In this document: positions 9,201 to 18,469 of the stretch, piece after piece
How positions within the stretch are numbered: the stretch's first letter is position 1
Layout: each line of letters begins with the position of its first letter
Source: Paenibacillus glycinis
Lineage (GTDB): Bacteria > Bacillota > Bacilli > Paenibacillales > Paenibacillaceae
Direction: 5' to 3'
NCBI RefSeq assembly: GCF_009909185.1
Contig: NZ_JAAAMV010000002.1
Location: 248,001-312,000, forward strand
Length of the DNA: 64,000 nt
Translations under genes and position numbers: made by a program
The notes under the pieces: generated by a model
What the model was told of the DNA's origin: nothing
Databases searched by the model: none
Seen by the model: only the letters and a program-made list of their open reading frames with translations

Positions 9201-11953
9201 GGCACGCTCGCCTGTCCGCCCAGCTTGCCCTCGGCGCCGACCTCCCGGGCGACGGTCGTGACCTGCACCGCGAAGGTCGCGAGCGTGTCGATCATGTTGT
9301 TGATCGTGTCGGTCAGCTCGGCGATCTCGCCCTTGGCTTCCACGTTCAGCTTCTGCTTCATGTTCCCGTTGGCGACGGCGGTCACGACCTTGGCGATGCC
9401 GCGCACCTGATCGGTCAGGTTGGTCGCCATGATATTGACGTTGTCGGTCAGATCCTTCCAGATGCCGCCGACGCCGCGCACCTGCGCCTGTCCGCCGAGC
9501 TTGCCGTCCGTGCCGACCTCGCGCGCCACCCGCGTGACCTCGGAGGCGAACGAATTCAGCTGGTCCACCATCGTATTGATCGTGTTCTTCAGCTCGAACA
9601 GCTCGCCCTTCACGTCGACGGTGATCTTCTTCGACAGGTCGCCGTTCGCGACGGCGGTCGTCACGCCGGCGATGTTCCGCATCTGCACGGTCAGGTTGCT
9701 CGCCATGTAGTTCACGGTATCCGTCAGGTCCTTCCACGTCCCCGAGACGTCCTTCACCTCGGCCTGCACGCCGAGCTTGCCTTCCGTGCCGACTTCGCGG
9801 GCGACGCGCGTCACCTCGGAGGCGAAGTTGCTGAGCTGGTCGACCATCGTGTTCATCGTGATCTTGAGCTCCAGGATCTCGCCCTTCACGTCGACCGTGA
9901 TTTTCTTGGACAGGTCGCCCTTCGCGACCGCCGTCGTGACATCGGCGATATTCCGGACCTGATCCGTCAGGTTGCGGGCCATGTTGTTGACGCCTTCGGT
10001 CAAGTCCTTCCAGGTGCCGCCGACGCCCTTGACCTGCGCTTGGCCGCCGAGCTTGCCGTCCGTGCCGACCTCGCGCGCGACCCTCGTGACCTCGGAGGCG
10101 AACGTCGAGAGCTGGTCGACCATCGTGTTGATCGTGTTCTTCAGCTCCAGGATCTCGCCCTGCACGTCCGCCGTGATTTTCTTCGACAGGTCCCCGTTCG
10201 CGACGGCCGTCGTGACGACCGCGATGTTCCGCACTTGATTGGTCAGGTTGCTCGCCATGTAGTTGACGCTTTCGGTCAAATCGTACCACGTGCCCGCGAC
10301 GCCCCGAACCGTCGCCTGCCCGCCCAGGATGCCGAGCGTGCCGACCTCGCGCGCCACCCGCGTCACCTCCGAGGAGAACGTCGAGAGCTGATCCACCATC
10401 GTATTGATCGTGTTCTTCAACTCCATGATCTCGCCCTTGGCGTTGACCGTGATCTGCTTGGACAAATCGCCCTTCGCGACCGCCGTCGTCACTTCCGCGA
10501 TGTTGCGGACCTGGTCGGTCAGCGTGCTCGCCATGAAATTCACGCTGTCCGTCAGATCCTTCCACGTCCCCGAGACGTCCTGCACGTCCGCTTGCCCGCC
10601 CAGGATGCCTTCGTTGGACACCTCGCGGGCGACGCGCGTCACCTCGGAGGCGAAATTGCTCAGCTGGTCGACCATCGTATTGATCGTGCTCTTCAGCTGC
10701 AGGATCTCGCCCTTCGCGTCGACGGTGATCGTCTTGGACAAGTCGCCCTTCGCGACCGCCGTCGTCACCTCCGCGATATTCCGCACCTGATTCGTCAGAT
10801 TGCTCGCCATGTAATTGACGCTTTCGGTGAGATCCCGCCACGTGCCGGCGACGCCGCTGACCTCGGCCTGCCCGCCCAGGATGCCCTCCGTGCCGACCTC
10901 GCGCGCCATCCGCGTGACCTCCGAAGCGAAGGTCGAGAGCTGGTCGACCATCGTGTTGATCGTGTTCTTCAGCTCCAGGATCTCGCCCTGCACGTCCGCC
11001 GTGATCTTCTTCGACAGATCCCCGTTCGCGACCGCCGTCGTGACGACCGCGATGTTGCGCACCTGGTTCGTCAGGTTGCTCGCCATGTAATTGACGCTCT
11101 CGGTGAGATCCCGCCAGGTGCCGGATACGCCCTTGACGTCCGCCTGCCCGCCCAGCTTGCCTTCCGTGCCGACCTCGCGCGCGACCCGCGTCACCTCGGA
11201 GGAAAAGGTCGAGAGCTGATCGACCATCGTGTTGATCGTGTTTTTCAGCTCCTGGATCTCGCCCTTGGCGCCGACGGTAATCTGCTTCGACAGGTCGCCG
11301 TTGGCGACGGCGGTCGTCACCGCGGCGATGTTGCGCACCTGGTCGGTCAGATTGCTCGCCATGTTGTTGACGCTGTCCGTCAGATCCTTCCACGTTCCGG
11401 AGACGCCCTTCACGTCCGCCTGCCCGCCCAGCTTGCCGTCCGTGCCGACCTCGCGCGCGACCCGCGTCACCTCGGAGGCGAAGGTGCTCAGCTGATTGAC
11501 CATCCGGTTGATGTTGTTCGCCGTCCGCTGGAACTCGCCGGTCAGCGCCCGGCCTTCGAACTCCAGCTCCACCTTCTGCGACAGATCGCCTTGCGCGACG
11601 GCGTTGATGACTCGCACCATCTCGCTGGTCGGCTGGATCAGGTCGACGACCAGCCCGTTGAGCGACTCGACGGCCGTCTCCCACGAGCCGCCCGTGTTCT
11701 TATGTACGAATCGCCGGCTTAGCTTGCCTTCCTTGCCGACGACCCTCGCGACGGACTCCGCTTCCTTGACCAGGCTTTCCATCATCTCGCCGATTTCGTT
11801 GAAGGTATCCGCCACTTTGCCGGAAATGCCGGTATGATCATATGGCATCCGATACGAGAAATCGCCTTTTTTCAAAGCCATCAAAGCATTCAGCAACAAT
11901 CCCGAGTCAATCGTATCAGCGGCAACAAGCGGTACATTTTCCGTATCTGCCAT
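6224..11953 (-). CDS. Giant poly-HAMP hybrid histidine kinase
   Basis: A 1909-residue cytoplasmic sensor kinase without transmembrane segments. Domains in order: eleven tandem HAMP-type units (about 19-990), a GAF domain (about 1005-1150) and a coiled coil (1150-1230). Then come HisKA with [11 protein letters not shown] (phospho-His near 1234) and HATPase with [16 protein letters not shown] and GGTGLGLAI. Three receiver domains follow: REC1 [14 protein letters not shown]2 [12 protein letters not shown] (less canonical) and REC3 [13 protein letters not shown]. Poly-HAMP soluble kinases resemble fungal group III (Nik1/Os-1) osmosensing kinases; related bacterial proteins exist in Paenibacillaceae. 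It lies 62 bp downstream of a second kinase on the same strand, so the two probably form an operon. No output response regulator is adjacent. Confidence 0.92.
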   Translation of the reverse strand: MADTENVPLVAADTIDSGLLLNALMALKKGDFSYRMPYDHTGISGKVADTFNEIGEMMESLVKEAESVARVVGKEGKLSRRFVHKNTGGSWETAVESLNGLVVDLIQPTSEMVRVINAVAQGDLSQKVELEFEGRALTGEFQRTANNINRMVNQLSTFASEVTRVAREVGTDGKLGGQADVKGVSGTWKDLTDSVNNMASNLTDQVRNIAAVTTAVANGDLSKQITVGAKGEIQELKNTINTMVDQLSTFSSEVTRVAREVGTEGKLGGQADVKGVSGTWRDLTESVNYMASNLTNQVRNIAVVTTAVANGDLSKKITADVQGEILELKNTINTMVDQLSTFASEVTRMAREVGTEGILGGQAEVSGVAGTWRDLTESVNYMASNLTNQVRNIAEVTTAVAKGDLSKTITVDAKGEILQLKSTINTMVDQLSNFASEVTRVAREVSNEGILGGQADVQDVSGTWKDLTDSVNFMASTLTDQVRNIAEVTTAVAKGDLSKQITVNAKGEIMELKNTINTMVDQLSTFSSEVTRVAREVGTLGILGGQATVRGVAGTWYDLTESVNYMASNLTNQVRNIAVVTTAVANGDLSKKITADVQGEILELKNTINTMVDQLSTFASEVTRVAREVGTDGKLGGQAQVKGVGGTWKDLTEGVNNMARNLTDQVRNIADVTTAVAKGDLSKKITVDVKGEILELKITMNTMVDQLSNFASEVTRVAREVGTEGKLGVQAEVKDVSGTWKDLTDTVNYMASNLTVQMRNIAGVTTAVANGDLSKKITVDVKGELFELKNTINTMVDQLNSFASEVTRVAREVGTDGKLGGQAQVRGVGGIWKDLTDNVNIMATNLTDQVRGIAKVVTAVANGNMKQKLNVEAKGEIAELTDTINNMIDTLATFAVQVTTVAREVGAEGKLGGQASVPGAAGTWRDLTDNVNYMASTLTTQVRAITNVATAVTKGDLSRSIDVAAAGDVATLKDNINEMIRNLKETTRINTEQDWLKTNLAKFSRLLQGQRDLNAVCRMILTELAPLVSMQHGVFYINEPANGEQTLALFASYAYQQRKHLANEFRAGEGLVGQCLIEKQRILLTNVPADYVVISSGLGEATPLNIVLLPIIFEDQVLAVLELASFRRFSEIDIAFLDQLTESIGIVINTMQANQRTEQLLAQSQLLTEELQKQQNELKNTNEELEDKAKLLVIQKAEVESKNNEVELAKRFLEEKAEQLALTSRYKSEFLANMSHELRTPLNSLLLLAEQLAENPEANLSEHQVKFAKTIQESGLDLLNLINDILDLSKIESGTVTPEYGNVSLADLSGGLDRMFRQIVNNKKLDFRLTTEPGVPAVISTDSKRLQQILKNLLSNAFKFTEQGQVMLQIRKATGGWSETNETLNRAKTVICFSVSDTGIGIPAEKQQIIFEAFQQADGSTNREYGGTGLGLAISREIAAMLGGELTLYSVPGIGSTFNFYLPLDVDTNEPAPKPAYVPEVIDVAPQVRTRSFSSYSGASAIDDRESIVPGDRVFLIVEDDQKFNEILLGQLRKKGIKAVITPKGSDALYLALRYKPVAITLDLRLPDIDGWLVIEHLKNNPEVRHIPVCVITVEEDAIDLLRKGVADFIRKPVSNEDLERALDRLGANADRGVRQLLIAMHDEQRRGQLVELVAGKDVKITAVDTLRKAANQLKSRPFDCVVVDNDLPDLSLTSIVREIQKNPERKFVPILLHTSRKPEPNEDRELEDLMRLAVLKQAKTWVQLLEDTALFLHRKAENMADTSQEKLVRLHSSDELIAFKKVLVVDDDIRNIFALTTILERHNMHVLPAENGHDAIAMLEQNPDTDIVLMDIMMPVMDGYETTQAIRKRKAFAELPIIALTAKAMKGDRERCLEAGASDYITKPVNSAQLLAMIRHWLGHKVVEAGRS
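8985..11900 (-). repeat. Tandem HAMP-coding repeat (11 units, ~276 bp)
   Basis: Units of about 92 codons recur with strong similarity at DNA level. Landmarks are [32 protein letters not shown] and [18 protein letters not shown] in each unit. Units 2-10 are the most alike; the first and last diverge. Units 3/6, 4/7 and 5/8 resemble each other more than their neighbours (for example the N-terminal halves of 4 and 7 are identical), suggesting an ancestral three-unit duplication. A long open frame on the opposite strand across this region is a by-product of codon bias. Confidence 0.85.
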
Positions 11954-12015
11954 TTTACAACCCTACTTTCATCGTGTATTTTGGCGGCATTTCCCTAGCG
12001 ATTCCCAGGCGATGC

Positions 12016-13227
12016 CTATGTAAAGGGTGACGCGATTTCACGTTTGGCCGAGATCGTGAAGCGGAATAACGCTCCCCGGTCCGGCACGGGAACGGCCCAT
12101 ATCGAACCGCCCATCAGCTCGACGAGCGATTTGCAGATGGACAAGCCGAGGCCCGTCCCGCCGAATTGGCGGCTGGCGGAGCCGTCAAGCTGGTAGAACG
12201 GCTGAAACAACTGCTCCAGCCGATCCTCCGGCACGCCGATGCCCGTATCCCGCACCGAGCACTCGAGCATGATCGCGTCGTCGTGTTCCGCGAGCAGGTT
12301 GAACGTTACCTCGACGCCGCCCTCGGGGGTGAACTTGACGGCATTGCCGATCAGATTGATCAGTACCTGCCGCAGCCGCAGCATATCCCCGACGATGAGG
12401 TCGGGCAGCCGCGGATCGACGGCGACGTTCATCGTCAGATTGCGCTTGCGTACCTGGGCGGTGAACAGGTCCAGCGTTTCGTCGAGGCAGAGGCGAAGCG
12501 AGAAAGGCTGCTCCGCCAGCTCCAATTTGCCGGATTCCAGTTTCGAGAAGTCCAGGATATGATTAATGACCTTGAGCAGCGCGTTGCCGCTGGTTTGGAT
12601 GATCTCGACCAACTCGGCATGCTCGGGCGGAAGCTCCAGCGTGAGCAGCAGGTCCGACATGCCGATAATGCCGTTCAGCGGCGTGCGGATCTCGTGGCTC
12701 ATCATCGCCAGGAACTCGGACTTGACCCGCGAAGCGACCTCCGCCGCTTCCTTCGCCTGCAGCAGCTCGCGATTGGCTTTCTCCAGCCGGTGCGTCTGCA
12801 GCTTCAGCAGATCGCTCTGCCTGCTGAGCGACCGATTGGCCTCGTAGAAGCCGACGTACCCTTCCACTTTGGCGCGCAGCACCTGGGGAATCACGGGCCA
12901 TGCCATGAAATCCACGGCTCCCGAAAATTCCGCCGGATCGTCAAGCTCTTCCGGATCGACGGCGGAAAGAAAAATAATCGGAATATGCCTCGACTTGTCC
13001 CTGGCCTTGATCATGCGCGCCGTCTCGAAGCCGTTCATGTCCGACATGCGCGCGGCGATGAGGATGACGGCGAAGTCGTGATCCAGCAAGCTCCGCAAAG
13101 CCTCCCGTCCCGAGTAAGCCCTTATCGACCGAAACGGCATCCCGGCGATGGCGGCCTCGACGGCGGCCAGATGCTCCGGTCGTTCGTCGACGATCAGCAG
13201 TTGAACAGGATGCTCCACCTGTCTCAT
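12016..13227 (-). CDS. Histidine kinase with degenerate N-terminal receiver
   Basis: A 403-residue soluble protein: receiver-like domain (about 8-125), coiled coil (130-170), HisKA with [11 protein letters not shown] (H178), and HATPase with [25 protein letters not shown] and [14 protein letters not shown]. In the receiver, the phospho-acceptor position is alanine ([15 protein letters not shown]58) and the conserved lysine is replaced by tryptophan (FMAWPVIP, W110). It therefore cannot be phosphorylated in the normal way and is probably a ligand- or protein-binding pseudo-receiver. The kinase core keeps its key residues. Start ATG 13227 follows GGAGGGGGA. It probably shares an operon and signalling path with the giant kinase. 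Confidence 0.88.
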   Translation of the reverse strand: MRQVEHPVQLLIVDERPEHLAAVEAAIAGMPFRSIRAYSGREALRSLLDHDFAVILIAARMSDMNGFETARMIKARDKSRHIPIIFLSAVDPEELDDPAEFSGAVDFMAWPVIPQVLRAKVEGYVGFYEANRSLSRQSDLLKLQTHRLEKANRELLQAKEAAEVASRVKSEFLAMMSHEIRTPLNGIIGMSDLLLTLELPPEHAELVEIIQTSGNALLKVINHILDFSKLESGKLELAEQPFSLRLCLDETLDLFTAQVRKRNLTMNVAVDPRLPDLIVGDMLRLRQVLINLIGNAVKFTPEGGVEVTFNLLAEHDDAIMLECSVRDTGIGVPEDRLEQLFQPFYQLDGSASRQFGGTGLGLSICKSLVELMGGSIWAVPVPDRGALFRFTISAKREIASPFT

Positions 13228-13296
13228 TCCCCCTCCCTTCCTAGTGCTCCTTATACCCTTATCACCCGGATTCCGGGCAGGTGAAACAGATTGGCA

Positions 13297-13338
13297 TTGA
13301 ATAACGAAGCGATTGTGATTATAATCACAATGTACGAT
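13297..13338. promoter_or_regulatory. Promoter with perfect CRP/FNR-type dyad
   Basis: The 20-bp perfect palindrome ATTGTGATTATAATCACAAT (13312-13331) contains TGTGA-N6-TCACA, the CRP/FNR family consensus. Its centre supplies TATAAT (13320-13325). With TTGAAT at 13297-13302 and a 17-bp spacer this gives a good sigma-A promoter toward DUF1904. The central TATAAT also reads on the opposite strand toward the kinase pair, but no good -35 is seen there. Confidence 0.6.
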
Positions 13339-13363
13339 ATTTTAACGAAATGAAGGGATTCGC

Positions 13364-13699
13364 GTGCCATTTTTACGGTTCAAAGGATTTACGACCGCTT
13401 TTCTGAAGCAGTTGACGCCGTCGCTCGTCGAGGAATTTTCCAAGCTCGTCCGCATTCCGAAGGACATCGTCAAGATCGAGCAGCTCGATATTCAGGTGAT
13501 CACGAATACGCCCCGCTCCGTGGAGATTCTCATGTTTCAACGCGCCCAGGAGATGCACGACGCCATCGCGGCCAAGCTGAACCGCATGCTGATGGACCTC
13601 GGTTACGATAACGTCCACATCTTCTTCATCATTCTGTCTCCGGCTCTTTATTATAAAGAAGGCAAGCCCCTGCCTTATTCCCAGGCGAGAACCGTTTGA
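13364..13699 (+). CDS. DUF1904 family protein
   Basis: A 111-residue soluble protein of the DUF1904 family, typified by an N-terminal PFLRFKGF motif and a tautomerase-like size. The start is GTG at 13364, with a GAAGGGA ribosome site. Biochemical role of the family is not established. It is transcribed divergently from the kinase operon and shares the 20-bp dyad upstream. A strong terminator follows, so it is a single-gene unit. Confidence 0.8.
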   Translation: MPFLRFKGFTTAFLKQLTPSLVEEFSKLVRIPKDIVKIEQLDIQVITNTPRSVEILMFQRAQEMHDAIAAKLNRMLMDLGYDNVHIFFIILSPALYYKEGKPLPYSQARTV

Positions 13700-13770
13700 T
13701 CCGATCGTTTCGTCGCATCCGGTCGAACCGACTGCCGCGGTAATCAAACATCCCCATACCTCAAGATGCG

Positions 13771-13806
13771 CGAAACCCCCGGCATGCAAGGATGCCGGGG
13801 GTTTCG
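13771..13806. terminator. Rho-independent terminator
   Basis: Perfect 15-bp stem CGAAACCCCCGGCAT (13771-13785) with ATGCCGGGGGTTTCG (13792-13806) and a six-base loop. It ends the DUF1904 gene. Confidence 0.8.
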
Positions 13807-13902
13807 CATGGATCACGTTATGCTTGAATCGAACGGATCGGCAATCGATTCGCCGATGAACGCCAAGACGATCGTCAATCGTCCGGACAAGCGCGGCAAT
13901 TT

Positions 13903-13954
13903 AAAAAAGAGCTTCCCGGCCGGCTCCGCAGCGCGGAACGTCCGTGAAGCTCTT
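13903..13954 (-). terminator. Rho-independent terminator of GNAT gene
   Basis: GAAGAGCTTC-type arms (13946-13954 with 13907-13915) followed on the minus strand by a run of T. It lies about 100 bp past the stop of the acetyltransferase at 14053. The interval holds no gene. Confidence 0.65.
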
Positions 13955-14052
13955 CGATTCGTGCGGATTGCCCGCTAATATAGGCATCCGCGGATGCGCC
14001 CGCAGCCAAACGAAGCACCTTAGGCGATTAGCCGCCCCTTGCCCCGAATCGA

Positions 14053-14604
14053 TCATGAAGTAAATAGCGGCTTCTGCATGCCGTCTCCCGCGGCGACCCG
14101 GCTTCTCGCCAGCTGCTTGGTCATATACTCGCCGTTCACGAAAGTACGGTCTTTCAATTTCATGGCGTTGATTTCCAGCCCATAGGTAACGAATCCGAAC
14201 GATTCGTACAATCGTTTGGCGCCCTCGTTGCTTTCGGCGACGGCCAAATTCAGCTGTTCGACTTCGGTCGTCGTCTCGACGCATTCGATAAGCCGGGCCA
14301 ACAGCCGCTTCGCGATTCCTTTGCCCTGCCATGACTTATCGACGTACATGCCCCAGATGACGCCCTTATGCCGGAATTTCATAAGCGATTCTTGCTTGAA
14401 TCCGACGATGCCGATCAAGTCCCCGTTCTCCGCGAACGCTCCGACCACGAATCGGGAGACGTGATCCGAAGCGATAAGGAGTTCGGGCGCGTCGCTCAAC
14501 TCCTCGGACGATGAACTGAATGATTCTGGATGCTCTTCAATTGCCCGCTGGCGCAATTGCCGGAAAACCGCTCTATCCCCGGGTTGTAACAATCGGATGA
14601 ACAA
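14053..14604 (-). CDS. GNAT family N-acetyltransferase
   Basis: A 183-residue GNAT acetyltransferase. The acetyl-CoA binding region reads WGMYVDKSWQGKGIAKRLLARLIE, with the Q/R-x-x-G-x-G/A pyrophosphate loop as QGKGIA, and the C-terminal motif B reads NEGAKRLYESFGF. The substrate cannot be read from sequence. A TTG start at 14604 is chosen because GAGGTG precedes it at normal spacing and homologues begin FIRLLQPGD; the open frame extends further upstream without a convincing ribosome site. It has its own promoter and terminator. Confidence 0.85.
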   Translation of the reverse strand: MFIRLLQPGDRAVFRQLRQRAIEEHPESFSSSSEELSDAPELLIASDHVSRFVVGAFAENGDLIGIVGFKQESLMKFRHKGVIWGMYVDKSWQGKGIAKRLLARLIECVETTTEVEQLNLAVAESNEGAKRLYESFGFVTYGLEINAMKLKDRTFVNGEYMTKQLARSRVAAGDGMQKPLFTS

Positions 14605-14784
14605 ATAAACACCTCGCTTGATTTTCCATCGAAAACAAGTGCGGCCGAACGCAAAAAAACGCCGCCGTAGCTCCCGGCCGAGCGCTCGCCGCTCAACCGA
14701 ATCCCGCCGCCGTTCCTCGTACCCTGCCTGCAAGATCCGTGCCGGGCGATTCCTCCTGCGCTGCTCCCCGACCGGCCAGGCCTT

Positions 14785-14814
14785 ATCTTACACAATGAAA
14801 ATGCCCGACGTCAA
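14785..14814 (-). promoter_or_regulatory. Sigma-A promoter for GNAT gene
   Basis: On the minus strand, TTGACG (14809-14814), an 18-bp spacer and TAAGAT (14785-14790). It leaves a leader of about 170 bases before the TTG start. The rest of 14605-14932 shows no gene. Confidence 0.5.
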
Positions 14815-14932
14815 CCAACTTGCTTTAACGTGTTACATGAACCGACATTTATGAAGAATGCGTAAAAGACGCCGTAGTTCAGTCGTCGCAATCCCTTTTT
14901 CCTAGTCCGAAACAGCGAAAACCGACGTTCCC

Positions 14933-15433
14933 TTACAGCGCCAGCTCGTAGCGGCTCGCGCTGTAGCCGTCGCCGTCGAATTGCCCGCGATAGCGCAGTC
15001 CGTTGCGGAGGTAGTACGCGTTCAGCGCAGGGTTGTCCGCCATGCAGTCCAATCTGAGCCAGGATTTTCCTTGACGCCGGATATAATCGGCCGCCCAGGC
15101 CAGCATGCTTTCCCCGATGCCTTGTCCGGGATGCAGCCGCGATACGACCAGCCGATGCACGTAGCCGGCGTCGCCATGGAACAGTTCGCCCCATAACGCC
15201 TCGTATTCCCACTCCACGGAGAAGCATCCGACGGGCTCGCCGTCCCGAATGGCCGCGAAAACCTCGCGCTCGCGGATGAATTGCTCCATGTACGACGGCG
15301 TGAACCACTCCTCCCGCCATTGGTTGATGCCCTTCGCCGCCCTTATCCAACCTGCCGCTTCCACGTACAGGGCTCGCAGCGCCTCCGCTTCTTCGGCTTG
15401 CGCTCTTCGAATGGTGATTGCCAACGCCTGCAT
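14933..15433 (-). CDS. GNAT family N-acetyltransferase
   Basis: A 166-residue GNAT acetyltransferase. The CoA-binding segment is YVHRLVVSRLHPGQGIGESMLAWA (HPGQGIG loop) and the C-terminal motif is NPALNAYYLRNGLRYRG. The N-terminal ITIRRAQAEEAEALRALY is typical of the family. ATG 15433 is preferred over an ATG six codons upstream because GGAGGAG lies 5 bases before it. Substrate unknown. It is unrelated in detail to the neighbouring GNAT at 14053, so this is not a recent duplication. Confidence 0.85.
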   Translation of the reverse strand: MQALAITIRRAQAEEAEALRALYVEAAGWIRAAKGINQWREEWFTPSYMEQFIREREVFAAIRDGEPVGCFSVEWEYEALWGELFHGDAGYVHRLVVSRLHPGQGIGESMLAWAADYIRRQGKSWLRLDCMADNPALNAYYLRNGLRYRGQFDGDGYSASRYELAL

Positions 15434-15738
15434 CGTTTCTCCTCCCGTCAAACAAACATGTGATCCCGACGAACGCGCCGCCCCGACGAACGGCCGTCAT
15501 GCACGATCCGCCTTCGAGGCGTCCCGCGGTTCCCCGCGCGCAGCGGCCCGGAGCTTGACATGCAGCCGCGCAACGCCGAATAGTAGCTGTAGTTTAAGGC
15601 TGAACGCCTCGGCATGTCAATCGGCATAAGGACGCATGGACCGGCGGCTGCCGCGGCATGTTGATCGCCTAGCACCATATATGGCGAGCCATAATAGCAT
15701 AATGAGAATCCAGGATAAATTAGGAGGTTATTTCCAAA

Positions 15739-16104
15739 ATGCTCAAAAAGCAATCGCGTCGATTCACGAAAGAAACGAAAGCTTACCGCCGGGTCCAAAG
15801 ACATGTTCATGAATTCGAAGGCAGCACGAAATTGGCCGAAGCCGGCAATGACAGGCATAACCATCGGTTTGCCGGCGTAACCGGCCAGGCGATCAGGTCC
15901 GGCGACAGCCATTTTCATGAAATCGTGGTTTCGCGCACCGATTTCTTCAACCACTTCCATAAACTGATCAAAATCCGCACGGGTCCAGCCATCCCGGTCG
16001 GCAATGGCAAGCATGTTCATTTCGTCCTCGGGAGAACGACCTTGAACGACGGTCACAAGCACCAATTCAATTTCGCGACGTTGATCGACGCCCCGCTCGT
16101 ATAA
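15739..16104 (+). CDS. ymaF: YmaF family protein
   Basis: A 121-residue histidine-rich protein matching the YmaF family: VHEFEGSTKLAEAGNDRHNH, HFHEI, HFHKLI, KHVHFV and NDGHKHQF repeat the HxH pattern. The repeated histidine pairs suggest metal binding; YmaF function is not established, although it is typical of spore-forming Bacilli. The strong ribosome site AGGAGG precedes ATG 15739 and a terminator follows. A longer open frame on the opposite strand across this locus is a shadow. Confidence 0.88.
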   Translation: MLKKQSRRFTKETKAYRRVQRHVHEFEGSTKLAEAGNDRHNHRFAGVTGQAIRSGDSHFHEIVVSRTDFFNHFHKLIKIRTGPAIPVGNGKHVHFVLGRTTLNDGHKHQFNFATLIDAPLV

Positions 16105-16165
16105 TTCGCTTCCAGGTGCGGGTACTGCGACCATCCAGCTAAACCAGCCTGCCATACGCATGAAG

Positions 16166-16190
16166 AAAGCCGCGAATCCGCGGCTTTTTC
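16166..16190 (+). terminator. Rho-independent terminator
   Basis: AAAGCCGCG (16166-16174) pairs with CGCGGCTTT (16179-16187) around a 4-base loop, followed by T-rich sequence. It ends ymaF. Confidence 0.8.
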
Positions 16191-16311
16191 GTTGTTAACA
16201 CACTGCTGCAGACCTGCAGTTCCGGCGTCGTTACATCGGAGTACATCCGATATCGACTCCGATTTCATTAAGTTTCGCGCCGGGCTCGGATTCGGGAATA
16301 CGAGTAGAAAA

Positions 16312-16347
16312 CGAACAGTTGTTCGAATCGCGAGATGATGCTAAGAT
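16312..16347 (+). promoter_or_regulatory. MFS promoter overlapped by LexA-like dyad
   Basis: TTGTTC (16319-16324), a 17-bp spacer and TAAGAT (16342-16347) form a sigma-A-like promoter. The perfect 14-bp dyad CGAACAGTTGTTCG (16312-16325) covers the -35. It fits the Bacillus LexA box CGAACRNRYGTTCG at all but one position, but a TetR-type repressor site is equally possible. Confidence 0.5.
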
Positions 16348-16407
16348 GGAAAAGATGCTGGAATTTGCCATCTTTGCCACTTATCCATCGAAGGAGGAAC
16401 AAACCAA

Positions 16408-17865
16408 GTGAACGCTTCAACCGAAGTAGCCGGCGCGTCGCCCGCGCTCGTCGACGTCAAGCGGGGGCCGATCGTCGCCGCGCTCATCATCGGCGCATTC
16501 GTCGCGATTTTGAACGAGACGCTGCTGAACATCGCCTTTCCGGATTTGATGACGGAGTTCTCCATCGCGCCGGCCACCATTCAATGGCTGTCCACGGCGT
16601 ACATGCTCGTCATCGGCATTCTCGTGCCCGTCACCGCTTTGCTGCAGCAATGGTTCACCACCCGGCAAATGTTTCTGACCGCCATGATTCTGTTTCTGGC
16701 CGGCACGATCGTCTGCGGCGCGGCGCCCGCATTCGGCGTCCTGTTGGTCGGCCGGGTCGTGCAGGCGCTCGGGACCGGGCTGCTGCTGCCCGTCATGATG
16801 AACACGATCCTCGTGATCTTCCCGCCCGAGAAGCGCGGCGGCGCGATGGGCATGATCGGTCTCGTCATCATGTTCGGACCGGCGATCGGGCCGACGCTGG
16901 CCGGTCTCATCATCGATCAGCTCAACTGGCGCTGGCTGTTCTTCCTGGTCGTTCCGCTCGCGGCCTTCTCCGTTATCTTCGCCGCGGCTTTCCTGCGGAA
17001 CGTGTCGGATATCACCAAGCCGAAGGTGGATATCTTGTCCATTCTGCTGTCGACGGCCGGCTTCGGCGGCATCGTATACGGCTTCAGCAAAGCCGGCGAA
17101 GGCTCCTGGTCCGCGCCGGAGGTCGTCTGGACGATTACGGTCGGCGGGATCGCCCTCGCGCTCTTCATCATCCGCCAGCTTCTCGTCCGCGAGCCGATCC
17201 TCGATCTTCGGGCATTCCGATTCCCGATGTTCTCGCTCGTCACGGTCATGATGCTCGTCCTGATGATGACGCTCTTCTCCACGATGATCCTGCTGCCGCT
17301 CTTCCTGCAGACGGCCTTGCTCATGACCGCGTTCAGCGCGGGCTTGACGCTGATGCCGGGCGGCATCATCAACGGCGTCATGGCGCCGATCTCCGGCAAG
17401 CTGTTCGACAAATACGGGCCGCGCGTGCTTGTCGTTCCCGGCCTGATCCTGGTGCTGCTCGCCGTGTGGCTGTTCACGTACATCTCGGTGGACACGTCAG
17501 CCGGTTACGTCGTCGCGCTGCATATCATCCTGCTCGTCGGGATCTCGCTCGTCATGATGCCGGCGCAGACGACGGGGCTCAACCAGCTGCCGCGCTCGCT
17601 CTACCCGCACGGCACGGCGATCTTGAACACGCTGCAGCAGGTCGCGGGCGCGATCGGCACGGCGCTGTTCATCAGCATCATGTCCTCCGGCACGAAGGAC
17701 TTCATGGCCGAGAAGCCGAACGCGACGCCGGCCGAAGGCCTGGTCGCCGGCCTGCATGACGCGTTCGTCATCGGATTCGCCATCGGCTGCGTGGCGCTCG
17801 TGCTGGGCTTCTTCATCAAGCGCGTCCAGGCGCCGAAGGAAGAGTCGAAGCAAGAGGTGGCTTAA
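16408..17865 (+). CDS. MFS multidrug efflux transporter (DHA2, EmrB/QacA type)
   Basis: A 485-residue, probably 14-TM proton-drug antiporter of the DHA2 family. Signatures include LNETLLNIAFPDL in TM1 (motif D1), a WLSTAYMLVIGILVPVTALL region in TM2, and GRVVQALGTGLLLPVMM (TM4, motif B). Motif C reads GLVIMFGPAIGPTLAGLI (TM5). It resembles LmrB/YhcA-type transporters of lincosamide or multidrug resistance. GTG 16408 follows AAGGAGG. The drug range is unknown. No regulator gene is adjacent, so control through the dyad over its promoter must come from a protein encoded elsewhere. Confidence 0.88.
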   Translation: MNASTEVAGASPALVDVKRGPIVAALIIGAFVAILNETLLNIAFPDLMTEFSIAPATIQWLSTAYMLVIGILVPVTALLQQWFTTRQMFLTAMILFLAGTIVCGAAPAFGVLLVGRVVQALGTGLLLPVMMNTILVIFPPEKRGGAMGMIGLVIMFGPAIGPTLAGLIIDQLNWRWLFFLVVPLAAFSVIFAAAFLRNVSDITKPKVDILSILLSTAGFGGIVYGFSKAGEGSWSAPEVVWTITVGGIALALFIIRQLLVREPILDLRAFRFPMFSLVTVMMLVLMMTLFSTMILLPLFLQTALLMTAFSAGLTLMPGGIINGVMAPISGKLFDKYGPRVLVVPGLILVLLAVWLFTYISVDTSAGYVVALHIILLVGISLVMMPAQTTGLNQLPRSLYPHGTAILNTLQQVAGAIGTALFISIMSSGTKDFMAEKPNATPAEGLVAGLHDAFVIGFAIGCVALVLGFFIKRVQAPKEESKQEVA

Positions 17866-17901
17866 CCTCTTGGCGTATGCATTAACGAACGCTTAACGCG
17901 C

Positions 17902-17975
17902 AAACGCACCCGTTCGCCCGAGCATCGCTGCCCTTTCGCGGGCGGCCATGAAGGGAGTGCGGGTGCGTTTTTTTT
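17902..17975 (+). terminator. Rho-independent terminator
   Basis: AAACGCACCCG (17902-17912) pairs with CGGGTGCGTTT (17960-17970), followed by more T. It ends the MFS gene. Confidence 0.75.
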
Positions 17976-17994
17976 GCGTTATGCATGAGGGAAG

Positions 17995-18300
17995 TCAGCT
18001 CGCCAGCGATTGAAACCTGCGGACAATATCGACGACGTATTTGACGATGACCGACGCACCGCCTAAGAAGTAAAGCACGATCAGCGTATAATGCGTGGGG
18101 TCGATCGAGGTCATGGAGAGTATAAAGTTCAGTGGCACGACGTAGAACACGATATCCTTCAAATACCCGAGGAACGTGGTATCGAACGAGCCCGACCAGA
18201 AGGAACGGGCGAAGGCAAACACGAAATCGAGTATCATGAAGCCGAATACGCCCCACATGGTGTACACGACCCAATCCCCGAGCGTGAATCCGTAATCCAT
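17995..18300 (-). CDS. Small membrane protein, hypothetical (101 aa)
   Basis: A 101-residue protein with about three hydrophobic segments (VVYTMWGVFGFMILDFVFAF, DIVFYVVPLNFIL, YTLIVLYFLGGASVIVKYVV). The compact layout with short polar loops suggests an inner-membrane protein. No family is recognised. ATG 18300 follows GGTGGTGATGAG. It is isolated between terminators. Confidence 0.65.
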   Translation of the reverse strand: MDYGFTLGDWVVYTMWGVFGFMILDFVFAFARSFWSGSFDTTFLGYLKDIVFYVVPLNFILSMTSIDPTHYTLIVLYFLGGASVIVKYVVDIVRRFQSLAS

Positions 18301-18370
18301 CTCTCATCACCACCTTGCTCCACCATATGCCCGTCAATCTGACATGTTGAAACAAAATGAAAATAAACGC

Positions 18371-18410
18371 AAAAACGGATAAACGCCGCGCGCACGCTTC
18401 GTTTATCCGT
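18371..18410 (-). terminator. Rho-independent terminator
   Basis: ACGGATAAACG (18375-18385) pairs with CGTTTATCCGT (18400-18410), with a T-run on the minus strand. It ends the merR-MFS-EamA operon. Confidence 0.75.
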
Positions 18411-18469
18411 TGCAAATGCTATTCTTGCCCAACTCCGGTTGGCAACCGGCCTTCACGGCGGCAGGCGAT

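Noticed and set aside
7706-11722. Very long plus-strand open frame (over 1300 codons) antisense to the giant kinase
   Set aside because: It mirrors the HAMP repeat on the other strand, is arginine/aspartate/leucine-rich and has no ribosome site; the minus-strand frame encodes clear kinase domains.
13766-14332. Short frames across the two terminators
   Set aside because: They run through hairpins and shadow the GNAT gene.
15448-16161. 237-codon minus-strand frame opposite ymaF
   Set aside because: YmaF motifs, ribosome site and terminator all support the plus strand.
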